Positions 16,576 to 25,814 of a stretch of 64,000 bases of DNA are shown in pieces. The notes under the pieces are model-generated. The model ran no database searches and was not told the DNA's origin. It saw only the letters and a program-made list of their open reading frames with translations. The first letter of the stretch is position 1, and every line of letters begins with the position of its first letter. The translations under genes were made by a program, and so were the position numbers. Source of the DNA: Methylocapsa sp. S129 (GTDB taxonomy: Bacteria; Pseudomonadota; Alphaproteobacteria; Rhizobiales; Beijerinckiaceae); the NCBI RefSeq assembly GCF_009765995.1, contig NZ_LMUI01000060.1, positions 142,218 to 206,217 on the forward strand, written 5' to 3'.

Positions 16576-17567
16576 CGCGGGACACCGCCGATGCGGCGAC
16601 GCTGATCGACGGGTTGCAATATTGCAAATGGTCGCGCGAAATCTTTCAACAGATGCGCGAGGGCGGCATGTCGGCCGTGCACGCCACTGTGAGCTATCAC
16701 GATGGATTTCGCGACACGGTTCGCAATCTCGTGGAATGGAACTGGCGCTTTCGCGACCACGCCGATTTGATTCTTCTGGGGCGCGATGCCGACGACATCG
16801 CCGCCGCCAAGGCGTCGGGACGGACCGCGATTTTTCTCGGCCTGCAAAACCCGATGCCGATCGAGGACGATCTCGGCCTGGTCGAGATCCTGCATGAACT
16901 CGGCATCAGATTCATGCAGATCACCTACAACAATCAGTCGCTGCTCGGCGCCGGATGGATGGAGGCGGTGGATGGCGGCGTCACGCGCATGGGGCGCGAA
17001 GTCATCGCCGAAATGAATCGGCTCGGCATGGTGATCGACATGTCGCATTCGGGCGAGCGGACGACGCTGGAGGCGATCGAATTGTCGACGCGTCCGATCG
17101 CGGTCACCCACGCCAATCCGTCGTGGTGGCGCGAGACCGGGCGCAACAAGTCGGCTGAAGTGGTGAAAGCGCTCGCCGAGACGGGCGGCATGCTCGGACT
17201 GTCGATCTATCCCCATCATTTGCGCGACGGCGGCGCGACGACCTTGCAGGATTTTTGCGCGATGGCCGCCGAAGTCGCTGTTATGATCGGCGTCGACAAT
17301 CTTGGAATCGGCTCCGACCTCTGTCAGGGTCAACCGGACAATATCGTGCAATGGATGCGCGAAGGCCGCTGGACCCGGCCCGACCGGCGCTCCGCCAGAG
17401 CCGCATTCCCTGCCCAGCCGGAGTGGTTTGGCGACAATAGAGACTTTGCGGGCCTTGCGGCGGGTCTGAAAGCGGCGGGCTTCAGCGGCGCCGACACAGC
17501 AAAAATTCTCGGCGAGAACTGGCGGAATTTTATGCGCAAAGCCTTCAAGCCAGGAGACTTGAGCTGA
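16572..17567 (+). CDS. M19 (membrane/renal dipeptidase) homologue missing metal ligands
   Basis: This 331-residue protein has the M19 fold signature but unusual key positions. The family HxD motif (as in DGHND) reads DGLQYC at 13-18, so both ligands are lost. The bridging Glu is replaced by Gln92 (GLQNP), and the LTHN histidine by Tyr119 (ITYNN). The histidines of the other site remain as DMSHSG (His159) and AVTHANPS (His180). A classical two-zinc dipeptidase is therefore unlikely. From memory, similar M19-like genes sit in the glycine betaine/dimethylglycine catabolic cluster of Pseudomonas, which would fit the sarcosine oxidase here. Its reaction is unknown. Confidence 0.8.
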   Translation: MTRDTADAATLIDGLQYCKWSREIFQQMREGGMSAVHATVSYHDGFRDTVRNLVEWNWRFRDHADLILLGRDADDIAAAKASGRTAIFLGLQNPMPIEDDLGLVEILHELGIRFMQITYNNQSLLGAGWMEAVDGGVTRMGREVIAEMNRLGMVIDMSHSGERTTLEAIELSTRPIAVTHANPSWWRETGRNKSAEVVKALAETGGMLGLSIYPHHLRDGGATTLQDFCAMAAEVAVMIGVDNLGIGSDLCQGQPDNIVQWMREGRWTRPDRRSARAAFPAQPEWFGDNRDFAGLAAGLKAAGFSGADTAKILGENWRNFMRKAFKPGDLS

Positions 17568-17639
17568 ATTCAAGCCTGGAGTGCGGCCACGCGACGCGCG
17601 GTCTGCGACAACTTTAACACTCGCGCCGATGTTTCGTCA

Positions 17640-18173
17640 TCAACCTTTGACAGTGCGAAGAGGGGGCTGCGGGTCCTTCACCTCGGCGTATCGGCCTCGA
17701 CAGAATGCGAGGGGCTTCAGGGCGGTTGTAGCAAAAGCCTCGACGCGTCCCAAGAGAACTACGTGGTCCCCCGCGTCCACCCGCTCATGCACCGTGCAGT
17801 CAAACCAGGTCAGACAGTCGCTGAGCACCGGCGCGCCGGTATGGAAGATGTCGTGATCGATGTCCGCGAATTTATCGACGACCTTTGATGCGAAGAGAGA
17901 CGAGATGCGCCCCTGTTTCTCATGCAGCAGGTTGACGGCGAAGGCATCGCAGCCGCCAAACGCCGGAAAGCTGGACGCCATCTTGCTTACGCAGACAAGA
18001 ATCAAAGGCGGGTCGAGCGAAACCGACGTGAAGGAATTGGCGGTCATTCCACGGGGGTTCCCTTCGGCATCGCGCGTGGTGACGATGCTGACGCCGGTTG
18101 GGAAGGAACCGAGCGCGCGCCTCAATTCTTGGGGGTCGATATGCAGGCGATCCAACGCCGGACATGAAGCCAT
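17640..18173 (-). CDS. NAD(P)H:flavin oxidoreductase (flavin reductase domain protein)
   Basis: This 177-residue flavin reductase of the HpaC/NtaB class shows ALGSFPTGVSIVTT at 20-33, GMTANSFTSVSLDPPLILVCV and the FAVNLLHEKQ block. These proteins bind FMN or FAD and supply reduced flavin to a partner monooxygenase. The partner is almost certainly the NtaA-family protein at 20410, although the regulator gene lies between them and the two are on opposite strands. A CGGAG ribosome site precedes the ATG. It is convergent with the M19 homologue, 72 bases away. Confidence 0.85.
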   Translation of the reverse strand: MASCPALDRLHIDPQELRRALGSFPTGVSIVTTRDAEGNPRGMTANSFTSVSLDPPLILVCVSKMASSFPAFGGCDAFAVNLLHEKQGRISSLFASKVVDKFADIDHDIFHTGAPVLSDCLTWFDCTVHERVDAGDHVVLLGRVEAFATTALKPLAFCRGRYAEVKDPQPPLRTVKG

Positions 18174-18280
18174 TTGCGAACTCCGAAGCCATCGCCCACA
18201 CGATACTCCGCCAATCGAGCCGCGGCTTTCTCCGACTTGGAGGATTTGGCGAGGTCGAGCTTCCTACGTTGCAGAGCAGA

Positions 18281-20161
18281 TCATCTGCGGAGAGATCGGG
18301 CGAGCGGCGAGGACCCGCTGAGGGACGCATAGAGTCGGATCGCCAACTCGAGTGAAAACCGCTGTTCTTGCGTTCCGAATTCGATACCGAAAAGCTCGCG
18401 GACACGAGCCAATCTATAGCGCAGAGTCGTGACGTGCAGGCCCATGACATCCGCACAGGCCTGGCCGCGACAGCCGGTCCCCAAATATTTCGACAGCGTC
18501 TCCAAATAGGCCGTGCCGCGCTTAGCATCGTGCCGCACCATGGCGCCGACGCTGCTTTCAACGAAAAGTTTCACCTCACTTGTGTCCGCGGCGGCAAGGA
18601 GCTGCGGGAACGGGCCGAAGTCCTGTGCGGTTAGGGCGCCGCGTCGCCCGAATCGTCTAGCGAGCGACACGATTCGTTGGCATCGCACCCAGGCGACCGG
18701 ATAGTCGTCCAACCCTCCCCGAAGACCGACTTCGACGAGGATCGGCTCTTCGCCGAATATTCTTACCGCCTCATCAAGGATGCTGCGGATCAGCGGATCT
18801 GAGCGGTCGGTCCTTCCGGGCTGACGGGGCGGCGCGTGGCATATGATCGTGTCACCCAAAGTGACGACCCGTCCGTCCTCGTGGTGGTGCTGGACTATGC
18901 GAGCGACGGACCGATGCGCGTCGATCGACAAGCCTTGCTTCGCTTGGGCGTCGCCCGTCGAGCTGATGGTTATCAGCCGCGCCGCAAGCGACGGGTCAAT
19001 TCCAAGACGACGCGCGCGCGCCGCTACATCTTCTGCGTCGCGCCAGCGGCCGTCGAAAATCTCCTTAAATAGATCCGTGAGCGTCCGAGTTTCGTTCTGA
19101 AAGCGAATATAGCTACGCATCATCTGGACACTGAGCGCAAACTTCGCGCTCTCCAACATCAGATGGTCCAACTCTTCCAAGATCTCCGATTGCGGGAACA
19201 TTATAAGCGCGCCTACAGCCTCGCCATCGACAGAGAGGGGCTCAATGTTGGCAGTGATCCTGAGGCGTTTATGCCCATCGTCGAGAAAGAGATCGCGCGG
19301 CCCCTCTCGAGACACATCGATGGCGAAGCGCGCGGCATGCATGAATTGTTTTCCGAAGCCCGCTCGGACGGCCGCCTGCCAGGCCGCGTCGTTATAGAGC
19401 TCTGGCCGCGGGGAACGGCCGGCAACAATGAGGCTCGCGGAAAAGTCGATTGCGATCACCGGATTGGGGAAGAGCTGGCTGATCATCGCCGTAGCCGAAC
19501 TCACAGACCCGTCGGAAAGCACTTGGCTCAATAGCCTCGAATGCACGGCCAACGCCGTCTGAAGGCGCTCGGTCAGCAGGCGGTCGGCTCGCAGACGGTG
19601 AGATTTCTCAACCGCAATGACGCCCAGGTGAACGATGGAGCTGAGGAACGTCAGCTCTTCCTCACCGACAGCAACGACCTCCCTGGATTGCACGGTGAGG
19701 ACCATCGAACGACCTTCCGCATCGGCGCAGCCCATCGGCAGCACAACGACGGTGTGATAGCCGCGTTCAACGGCCTCCTTTCGGTAGCCCGGAAACTCCT
19801 TAGCCAGGAAAGCATCGGCGATGACGACGGGTTCGTTGCGGCTCAGCGCCACGAGCGTCGGGCTGGTGGCAAGATTCCAACGCCCCTCCAGCCTGGTTTC
19901 CAGAAGCGTTGGATCATATCGCGTCATGACCTGAGCGTGGCCGTTCTTCTGGTCGATGCTCATGACCGAGCCCATCACCCAGGGCGGATTTTGGCAGGCT
20001 GCGTAGACGAGTTGTTGGAGCGTGAGGTCGAGATCGCCGCTGGAGCTGATGAGACGCGCGACGTCACGTAGCGTGCGAAATTGCGAAGCGGCGTCCAAGG
20101 CGACCTGAACCTTATGGGGACCTGTTTGGTCATAGCCGAGTCGGCGCAAGGGAAACTCCAT
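18281..20161 (-). CDS. GAF-domain / PucR-type (CdaR-like) transcriptional activator
   Basis: This 626-residue regulator has an N-terminal GAF-like sensor (about 25-185), a central GGDEF-like or CdaR-type region (about 400-500) and a C-terminal PucR-type helix-turn-helix (YLGTGCRGQACADVMGLHVTTLRYRLARV). Such proteins respond to small metabolites and activate purine, sugar-acid or aromatic catabolism. It is divergent from the flavin monooxygenase and the ABC importer, and a perfect 10-3-10 inverted repeat lies 26 bases upstream of its start. It probably controls the reductase, the monooxygenase and the importer together. Confidence 0.82.
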   Translation of the reverse strand: MEFPLRRLGYDQTGPHKVQVALDAASQFRTLRDVARLISSSGDLDLTLQQLVYAACQNPPWVMGSVMSIDQKNGHAQVMTRYDPTLLETRLEGRWNLATSPTLVALSRNEPVVIADAFLAKEFPGYRKEAVERGYHTVVVLPMGCADAEGRSMVLTVQSREVVAVGEEELTFLSSIVHLGVIAVEKSHRLRADRLLTERLQTALAVHSRLLSQVLSDGSVSSATAMISQLFPNPVIAIDFSASLIVAGRSPRPELYNDAAWQAAVRAGFGKQFMHAARFAIDVSREGPRDLFLDDGHKRLRITANIEPLSVDGEAVGALIMFPQSEILEELDHLMLESAKFALSVQMMRSYIRFQNETRTLTDLFKEIFDGRWRDAEDVAARARRLGIDPSLAARLITISSTGDAQAKQGLSIDAHRSVARIVQHHHEDGRVVTLGDTIICHAPPRQPGRTDRSDPLIRSILDEAVRIFGEEPILVEVGLRGGLDDYPVAWVRCQRIVSLARRFGRRGALTAQDFGPFPQLLAAADTSEVKLFVESSVGAMVRHDAKRGTAYLETLSKYLGTGCRGQACADVMGLHVTTLRYRLARVRELFGIEFGTQEQRFSLELAIRLYASLSGSSPLARSLRR

Positions 20162-20186
20162 CGCAAAAGAGGATCGCTGCCAGTTA

Positions 20187-20209
20187 TCTTCCTATGAATC
20201 ATAGGAAGA
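20187..20209. promoter_or_regulatory. Perfect 10-3-10 inverted repeat, candidate operator
   Basis: TCTTCCTATG and CATAGGAAGA flank the spacer AAT. The repeat lies between the divergent regulator (start 20161) and the monooxygenase (start 20410). No T-tract follows on either strand, so an operator is more likely than a terminator. Its place close to the regulator start suggests autoregulation. Confidence 0.65.
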
Positions 20210-20409
20210 CGCCACCCGCATGCCTTCATAGGCTCAACCGTCTTGTGTCTCAGGCGCCGCTGCCTGCTGTCCGAAAGTCTCCATGCCAACTGACATTCAC
20301 AAAATTACCTCGGAAGTCTCAGGGCGGCGGACCATCAGCGGCGGATCGTCGCTCAAAAATAACGCTGGCTTGCGCACTGCGGGCCGGTCTTCGGAGGAAT
20401 TTTGAAGCG

Positions 20410-21717
20410 ATGACCAAACGCCAAATGCATTTGATCGCCTACCTCAAGACAGGCCCGACCGCTCAACACACTGGTGGCTGGCGGCACCCCGAATCGAGGC
20501 TGGACGATATTCTGGATGCGAGCCGTTACGAGCATATCGCCCGCGTGCTGGAAGATGCGAAGTTCGACGGGTGCTTCTTCGCTGATCTCTTCGGTCTCTA
20601 TGACATTCACGACGGAAGCTACGACGCCTATGTGCGAGGCGGCGGGCAAATCAGCTTTCTCGACCCGACCGTCGTTTTGCCGGTGATGGCGGCGGCCACG
20701 CGCAATCTCGGACTCGGCGCTACGCTGTCCACGAGCTTTCATACCGCCTATCATCTCGCGCGCTGGTTGGCGTCGCTCGATGTGATGAGCAAGGGACGGG
20801 TGGCCTGGAACGTCGTGACCTCCGCTACCGATCTCGAGGCGCAAAATGCAGGCCTCGACGGGTTGCCGCCGCGCGAACTGCGCTACGACAGAGCCGACGA
20901 GGTCTTGGAAGCCTGCTTTGCGTTGTGGAACGGCTGGGAGGAGGGGGCCTTCGTTCTGGACAAGCAGGCCGGCGTCTTCGCCGACCCAAGCAAAGTTCAC
21001 TACGCCAATTACGAGGGGCGATGGATCAAGACCCGCGGACCTCTCTCTATACCTCGCAGTCCCCAAGGGCATCCCGTGATCATGCAGGCCGGCAGTTCGG
21101 ATCGCGGTCGCGAATTCGCTGCGCGCTGGGCAGAGGTGATCTTCACGATCCAGCGCGGGCAGAAGGAAATGAGCGAGTTCTATCAAGATATCAAAGGGCG
21201 CATGCAGGCGAAAGGACGCGCTCCCGCCGAATGCGCTATCCTGCCGGGCATCTCTGTCGTGCTCGGCGAAACCGAGTCGATCGCGCGCGAGCGAGCCGAC
21301 TATTTGAACAGCCTGATCAATCCTGAACTGAACCGGGCGGCGACGTCCAGCAACCTTGGCGCCGATATCACCAAGCTCAGAGAGGGCGTCACCTTGGCCA
21401 GTTTGCAAGGTAATCAGGGAATGCAGGGCTCGGAGGACATGCTAAACCAGACAATGAAGGCGCAAGGGCTGACCTTTGAACAGGTGGCTGTGCAGCGCGG
21501 ACAAGGGCGAGAGTTCGTCGGCACGGCGTCGATGGTCGCCGATCGCATGCAAGACATCTTCGAATCCGGCGTGTGCGACGGCTTCGTGGTGTCGCCTGTG
21601 ACATTTCCCGGAATGTTCGAACAATTCTGCCGCAGCGTTGTTCCGGAACTGCAGCGCCGCGGACTGTTCCGGACCGATTATGCAGGACGAACCCTGCGGG
21701 AGAACTTGAGGAGCTGA
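20410..21717 (+). CDS. NtaA/SnaA/DszA-family FMNH2-dependent monooxygenase
   Basis: This 435-residue LLM-class monooxygenase resembles nitrilotriacetate, dibenzothiophene sulfone and pristinamycin-type enzymes. Motifs are MHLIAYLKTGPTAQHTGGWRHP at the start (read in two blocks around GPTA), FFADLFGLYD, WNVVTSAT near 138, and HPVIMQAGSSDRGREFAARWAEVIF. It uses reduced FMN from a separate reductase (17640). The ATG at 20410 has GGAGG twelve bases upstream; an open frame extends to 20194 but has no family content. The importer genes follow within 45 bases, so substrate uptake and first oxidation are probably co-expressed. The substrate is unknown; a C-S, C-N or chelating amine compound would fit the family. 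Confidence 0.85.
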   Translation: MTKRQMHLIAYLKTGPTAQHTGGWRHPESRLDDILDASRYEHIARVLEDAKFDGCFFADLFGLYDIHDGSYDAYVRGGGQISFLDPTVVLPVMAAATRNLGLGATLSTSFHTAYHLARWLASLDVMSKGRVAWNVVTSATDLEAQNAGLDGLPPRELRYDRADEVLEACFALWNGWEEGAFVLDKQAGVFADPSKVHYANYEGRWIKTRGPLSIPRSPQGHPVIMQAGSSDRGREFAARWAEVIFTIQRGQKEMSEFYQDIKGRMQAKGRAPAECAILPGISVVLGETESIARERADYLNSLINPELNRAATSSNLGADITKLREGVTLASLQGNQGMQGSEDMLNQTMKAQGLTFEQVAVQRGQGREFVGTASMVADRMQDIFESGVCDGFVVSPVTFPGMFEQFCRSVVPELQRRGLFRTDYAGRTLRENLRS

Positions 21718-21762
21718 GGAATACCGCTTTCCATCGCGGCGCGTTTTTTGCAGGAGAATTTC

Positions 21763-22848
21763 ATGACTTCATCTCCCCGGATCAGCCTTTCTGCGAACAA
21801 CAGCCTCACGCGGCGCTCCATGCTGATGGGCGGCGCCGGATTGGCGGCGCTTCCACTCGCGGCGTGGGCGCAGGGAGTTCCGGATTTGAAGGGCACGACG
21901 GTGGTCTTCGCGAGTTTTGGAGGGGCCTATCAGGACGCCGAGCGGGCGAGCTACTGCGATCCCTTTGAAAAGGCGACCGGGGCGAAGGTTTTGCAGGACG
22001 GGCCGATGAACGTGGCCAAATTTCGCGCGATGATCGAAAGCGGCTCGCCGGACTGGGACGTGGCCGATGTCGTGGGCGGCTTCCTCGAAGCGGGCATCAA
22101 AGACGGACTCTTCGAGAAGATCGACGCCAGGCTCGTCAATACGGGCCGAATTGATTCGCGCTTCGTGAACGATTACGGCGTTGGATGCATCGTTTGGTCG
22201 TACAACCTCGCCTTCAACACCGCGTCCTTTGATAGCGGCGCCGTGCCGAAAACCTGGGCCGACCTGTTCGACCTTAAGAAATTTCCCGGCAAGCGGACTC
22301 TGCTGGATCAGCCGGTGTCCTCGCTCGAGATCGCGCTGCTTGCCGATGGGGTCGCGCCCGACAAGCTTTATCCGCTGGATGTGGAGCGCGCGTTCAAAAA
22401 ACTCGACATCATCAAGGAACAGACGATCTTCTGGGCGACCAATTCGCAATCCCAGCAGCTTTTCGTCGATCGCGAAGTATCGGTGGGCGTGATCCTCAAC
22501 GGCCGCGCCTACGACGCTGTGCAGAAAGGCGCGAAGATCGGGATTTCCTGGGAGCAGAACATACAAGCCGTCGACTATCTCGTCGTGCCGCGCGGCAGCC
22601 GCAACCGTGACGCCGCCATGCGTCTGATCGACACGATGACTCTGCCAGAAAATCAAGCGAAACTCGCCAATCTGATCGCCTATTCGCCGACCAACGCCGC
22701 GGCGTTCAATTCGATCGATCCGAAGATCGAGCCATGGCTTTGCACGAGCCCTGAGAACATCAAGCGTGGCTTCGTGATCAGTCAAGTTTTCTGGCGCGAC
22801 AATCTAACCAAGCTTACCGAACGCTGGACCTCCTGGAAGCTTTCATGA
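21763..22848 (+). CDS. Polyamine-type ABC transporter solute-binding protein
   Basis: This 361-residue PotD-like periplasmic binding protein has a twin-arginine-like signal (TRRSMLMGGAGLAALPLAAWA). The mature part opens TTVVFASFGGAYQDAERASY. Regions such as DWDVADVVGG and CIVWSYNLAFNT followed by PKTWADLFDLKKFPGKRTL match spermidine/putrescine family binding proteins. The ATG at 21763 is preceded by CAGGAGAA. It is the first transport gene after the monooxygenase. The family binds polyamines and many other small cations or acids, so it does not define the substrate. Confidence 0.88.
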   Translation: MTSSPRISLSANNSLTRRSMLMGGAGLAALPLAAWAQGVPDLKGTTVVFASFGGAYQDAERASYCDPFEKATGAKVLQDGPMNVAKFRAMIESGSPDWDVADVVGGFLEAGIKDGLFEKIDARLVNTGRIDSRFVNDYGVGCIVWSYNLAFNTASFDSGAVPKTWADLFDLKKFPGKRTLLDQPVSSLEIALLADGVAPDKLYPLDVERAFKKLDIIKEQTIFWATNSQSQQLFVDREVSVGVILNGRAYDAVQKGAKIGISWEQNIQAVDYLVVPRGSRNRDAAMRLIDTMTLPENQAKLANLIAYSPTNAAAFNSIDPKIEPWLCTSPENIKRGFVISQVFWRDNLTKLTERWTSWKLS

Positions 22849-22882
22849 TCCTTCGGAGAGCAATTGTGCCGACGCCATATCA

Positions 22883-23707
22883 ATGAGGGTCATCGACCCG
22901 CGCGCCTGGCTGGTCCTCCCGGCATGCCTGTTGCTGATGGCGGCCTTCATCCTACCCGTAGGATGGTTGCTGGCGCGCGCCTTCACCTTTCCACAAGCGG
23001 GGATGCAAAATTTCGAGTTGCTGTGGGGGCGGCCAGTCTATCTTCACGTCATGGGCAATACCTTGTTCATCAGCGCCGTCGTGACGCCGATCGTGTTGCT
23101 GCTTGGCTTCCCGGTTGCGCATGCGATGGCGAATGGTCCCGCACGCCTTCGGCGGTGGCTGGTGTTCCTGGTCCTGGTCCCGTTCTGGACGAGCCTTCTC
23201 GTGCGCAGCCTTGCGACGATGATCCTGCTGCAGCGACATGGCCCCCTGAACTCCTTTCTACTCGGGGTTGGCCTTGTCGATGAGCCTTTACCGCTGCTTT
23301 ACAACATGATGGGACTAATGGCCGGCTCGGTGCAGGTCCTGCTGCCTTTCGTGATTTTCCCTTTGTATTCCGCGATGGCGCGCATCGATCCGTCTTTCAT
23401 GCAGGCGGCGATGACGCTTGGCGCATCGCCCGCACGGGCCTTCGCCCGAGTGTATCTGCCGCTGACGCTGCCGGGCTTGATGACCGGGGCGACCTTGGTC
23501 TTCATCAGCACGCTGGGCTACTACGTCACCCCCGCTTTGCTGGGCGGAGCGCGTCAACAGATGATTGCCCAGATGATCCAGGATCAGATCGCCCAGTTCG
23601 GCAATTGGGGCATCGCGGGCGCGTTGTCGCTTTTGCTCCTGTTAGCGACCGGAGCGCTGCTGCTGCTTCTCCAGTTCACCGTCGGATTAAAGGAAATTAC
23701 GCGATGA
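22883..23707 (+). CDS. ABC transporter permease, PotB-like
   Basis: This 274-residue inner-membrane permease of the polyamine class has about six transmembrane segments and the EAA-like loop AAMTLGASPARAFARVYLPLTLPG near 172-196, which contacts the ATPase. It lies 34 bases after the binding protein and 15 bases before the second permease, all in one operon. Confidence 0.9.
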   Translation: MRVIDPRAWLVLPACLLLMAAFILPVGWLLARAFTFPQAGMQNFELLWGRPVYLHVMGNTLFISAVVTPIVLLLGFPVAHAMANGPARLRRWLVFLVLVPFWTSLLVRSLATMILLQRHGPLNSFLLGVGLVDEPLPLLYNMMGLMAGSVQVLLPFVIFPLYSAMARIDPSFMQAAMTLGASPARAFARVYLPLTLPGLMTGATLVFISTLGYYVTPALLGGARQQMIAQMIQDQIAQFGNWGIAGALSLLLLLATGALLLLLQFTVGLKEITR

Positions 23708-23722
23708 GGGGGTCATCGCCTG

Positions 23723-24526
23723 ATGAGCAATGACGGGACGAGACGCTGGCGTATTCTGCGCGGCGCGGTCTGCGTTTTCGTGGCCATCTATCTCTTGGCG
23801 CCGCTCGCGGTGGTGCTGATCATCTCGTTCAGCGCCGCTCCATTCCTGCAATTCCCTCCCCCCGGCCTCTCCTTGCGATGGTACGAGCAATTGTTCACAA
23901 CGCCGGCATGGACGGACTCGCTGCTCGTGAGCGTCGAGATCCTTGTGCCGTCGTCTATCCTGGCGACGGTCATGGGGACCGCCGCGGCTCATGCTCTGGT
24001 GCGCGGACGCGTGCCCGGAGCCTCGTTGATCATGGCCTGTCTCATGCTGCCGATCGTCGTGCCCGGCATGATCACCGCCGCTGCGCTCTTTGGCGTTTAT
24101 CGCGGTCTCGGCCTGAATGGCACGCTCACCGGACTCATCATCGGCCATACCGTCTTGAGCCTTCCTTATGTCGTCGCGACGGTCGCCTCTTCCTTGCGCG
24201 TGCAGGACGAGCGATTGGAGCAGGCGGCCTCGACCCTCGGAGCGCCGCCTTGGGCGACGTTCCGACGGATCACCTTGCCCCTGGTGTTGCCCGCTGTGCT
24301 ATCGGCGCTGCTTTTCGCGATGATCCTCTCGTTCGACGAATTGATCGTGTCGTTGTTCGTCAGCTCCGCTCGCGTCCGCCCGGTCGCGGTGCAGATGTGG
24401 TCGAATCTGATGGGTGATTTTGACCCGACGATCGCTGCGATCGCGTCCATTTGTTTCCTGGCCGCCTTGATCGTGCTGCTGGCCGACTTGGCGTTGCGAG
24501 GACGGCGCGGCCCGCGATTGACCTGA
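23723..24526 (+). CDS. ABC transporter permease, PotC-like
   Basis: This second permease (267 residues) has about six membrane segments and the coupling loop QAASTLGAPPWATFRRITLPLVLP near 170-193. It pairs with the PotB-like protein to form the channel. The gene starts just after a GATGAGGGGG ribosome site and ends 13 bases before the ATPase. Confidence 0.9.
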   Translation: MSNDGTRRWRILRGAVCVFVAIYLLAPLAVVLIISFSAAPFLQFPPPGLSLRWYEQLFTTPAWTDSLLVSVEILVPSSILATVMGTAAAHALVRGRVPGASLIMACLMLPIVVPGMITAAALFGVYRGLGLNGTLTGLIIGHTVLSLPYVVATVASSLRVQDERLEQAASTLGAPPWATFRRITLPLVLPAVLSALLFAMILSFDELIVSLFVSSARVRPVAVQMWSNLMGDFDPTIAAIASICFLAALIVLLADLALRGRRGPRLT

Positions 24527-24539
24527 CGAGGAGAATGGG

Positions 24540-25610
24540 ATGGGTGGCGTCGTCCTGGAATTGTCCGGCATCCGGAAGCACTACGGCGCGGTTGTGGCCG
24601 TCGATGAACTGGATCTCCAACTGCGTACCGGCGAGTTTCTAACCTTCCTCGGGCCGTCCGGATCCGGCAAGACGACGACCTTGATGATGGTCGCTGGTCT
24701 GCAGCAGCCCGACGCAGGCTCAATCATGCTGAACGGCGCCTCCGTCGCGCAAACGCCGCCCTATCGGCGGGATATCGGAATGGTGTTTCAGAACTATGCG
24801 CTATTCCCGCACATGACGGTCCGCCGCAACGTCGCCTTTCCGCTTGAGATGCGTGGCAAGAACCATCAGGAAATCGGGCGCCTGGTGGACGAAGCCTTGC
24901 GTCTGGTGGGCCTGCCCGAACACGGCGACCGCCTGCCCAAACAGCTTTCGGGCGGCCAGCAGCAACGCGTTGCGCTCGCTCGGGCCATGGTCTATCAGCC
25001 GGCGCTATTGCTTATGGACGAGCCGCTGGGGGCGCTCGACCGCAAGTTGCGCGAACAATTGCAGCTCGAGATCAAGCGGGTGCATCGGCAGCGCGGGATT
25101 TCTGTTCTCTATGTGACGCACGACCAGGAGGAGGCGCTGACGATGAGCGACCGGATCGCGGTCTTCAATCACGGCCGCATCGAGCAGATCGGCACGCCAA
25201 CGGAACTCTATGACGCGCCGGCGACACGCTTTGTGGCGGGCTTCATCGGCGACACGAATTTCCTCAGCGGTCGTGTGCGAGACATATCGGATGGCGTCTG
25301 CGAGATCGAGACCGCGGCTGGCCGCGTTCAGGCGATGGCGAGCCCTGGGCTGATCACCGGAGCGCTCGCTTCGGTCGCCATCCGACCCGAGCGGATCGTG
25401 TTGTCGTCGGTTCATGTGGATGGGGCGGGGCTGCACGGCAACATCTCCGATGTGATTTATCTGGGCAATGCGCGCAAATATGTAGTGCGTCTGTCGGACG
25501 GTAGCGATTGCTTCGCCCTGCGCCAAGCCAACGCGCCCGCCCTTGAAACAATTGACGAGAAAATTTGCCTCTCTTGGGAGATACAGCACGCCATAGCGTT
25601 CCCCACCTAA
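24540..25610 (+). CDS. ABC transporter ATPase, PotA-like
   Basis: This 356-residue ATPase has Walker A GPSGSGKTT (about 38-46), Q-loop VFQNYALFPHM, signature LSGGQQQR, Walker B LLLMDEPLGALD and the H-loop YVTHDQEE, followed by a C-terminal TOBE domain (about 280-350). All motifs are intact. It closes the operon that starts at the monooxygenase. The 204 bases downstream up to 25814 hold no gene or clear terminator. Confidence 0.92.
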   Translation: MGGVVLELSGIRKHYGAVVAVDELDLQLRTGEFLTFLGPSGSGKTTTLMMVAGLQQPDAGSIMLNGASVAQTPPYRRDIGMVFQNYALFPHMTVRRNVAFPLEMRGKNHQEIGRLVDEALRLVGLPEHGDRLPKQLSGGQQQRVALARAMVYQPALLLMDEPLGALDRKLREQLQLEIKRVHRQRGISVLYVTHDQEEALTMSDRIAVFNHGRIEQIGTPTELYDAPATRFVAGFIGDTNFLSGRVRDISDGVCEIETAAGRVQAMASPGLITGALASVAIRPERIVLSSVHVDGAGLHGNISDVIYLGNARKYVVRLSDGSDCFALRQANAPALETIDEKICLSWEIQHAIAFPT

Positions 25611-25814
25611 GATTGCATAGGGTCATGGCGCCGCTTGGCGCTCAAACGAGCTCCAGGTCGAAGTTGGCGCTCCGTGGGTGTGGCGAGTAGTAGCCCACGG
25701 GTGCGGAGTAGGTCGGAGCCGGCCCACCAATCGCTCACGCGGAGCGCAGCAGACTAAACGCCAAATACCATCTACTGCTGACACTAGCCGCTCAGATGTG
25801 GACAGAGGACCGAG

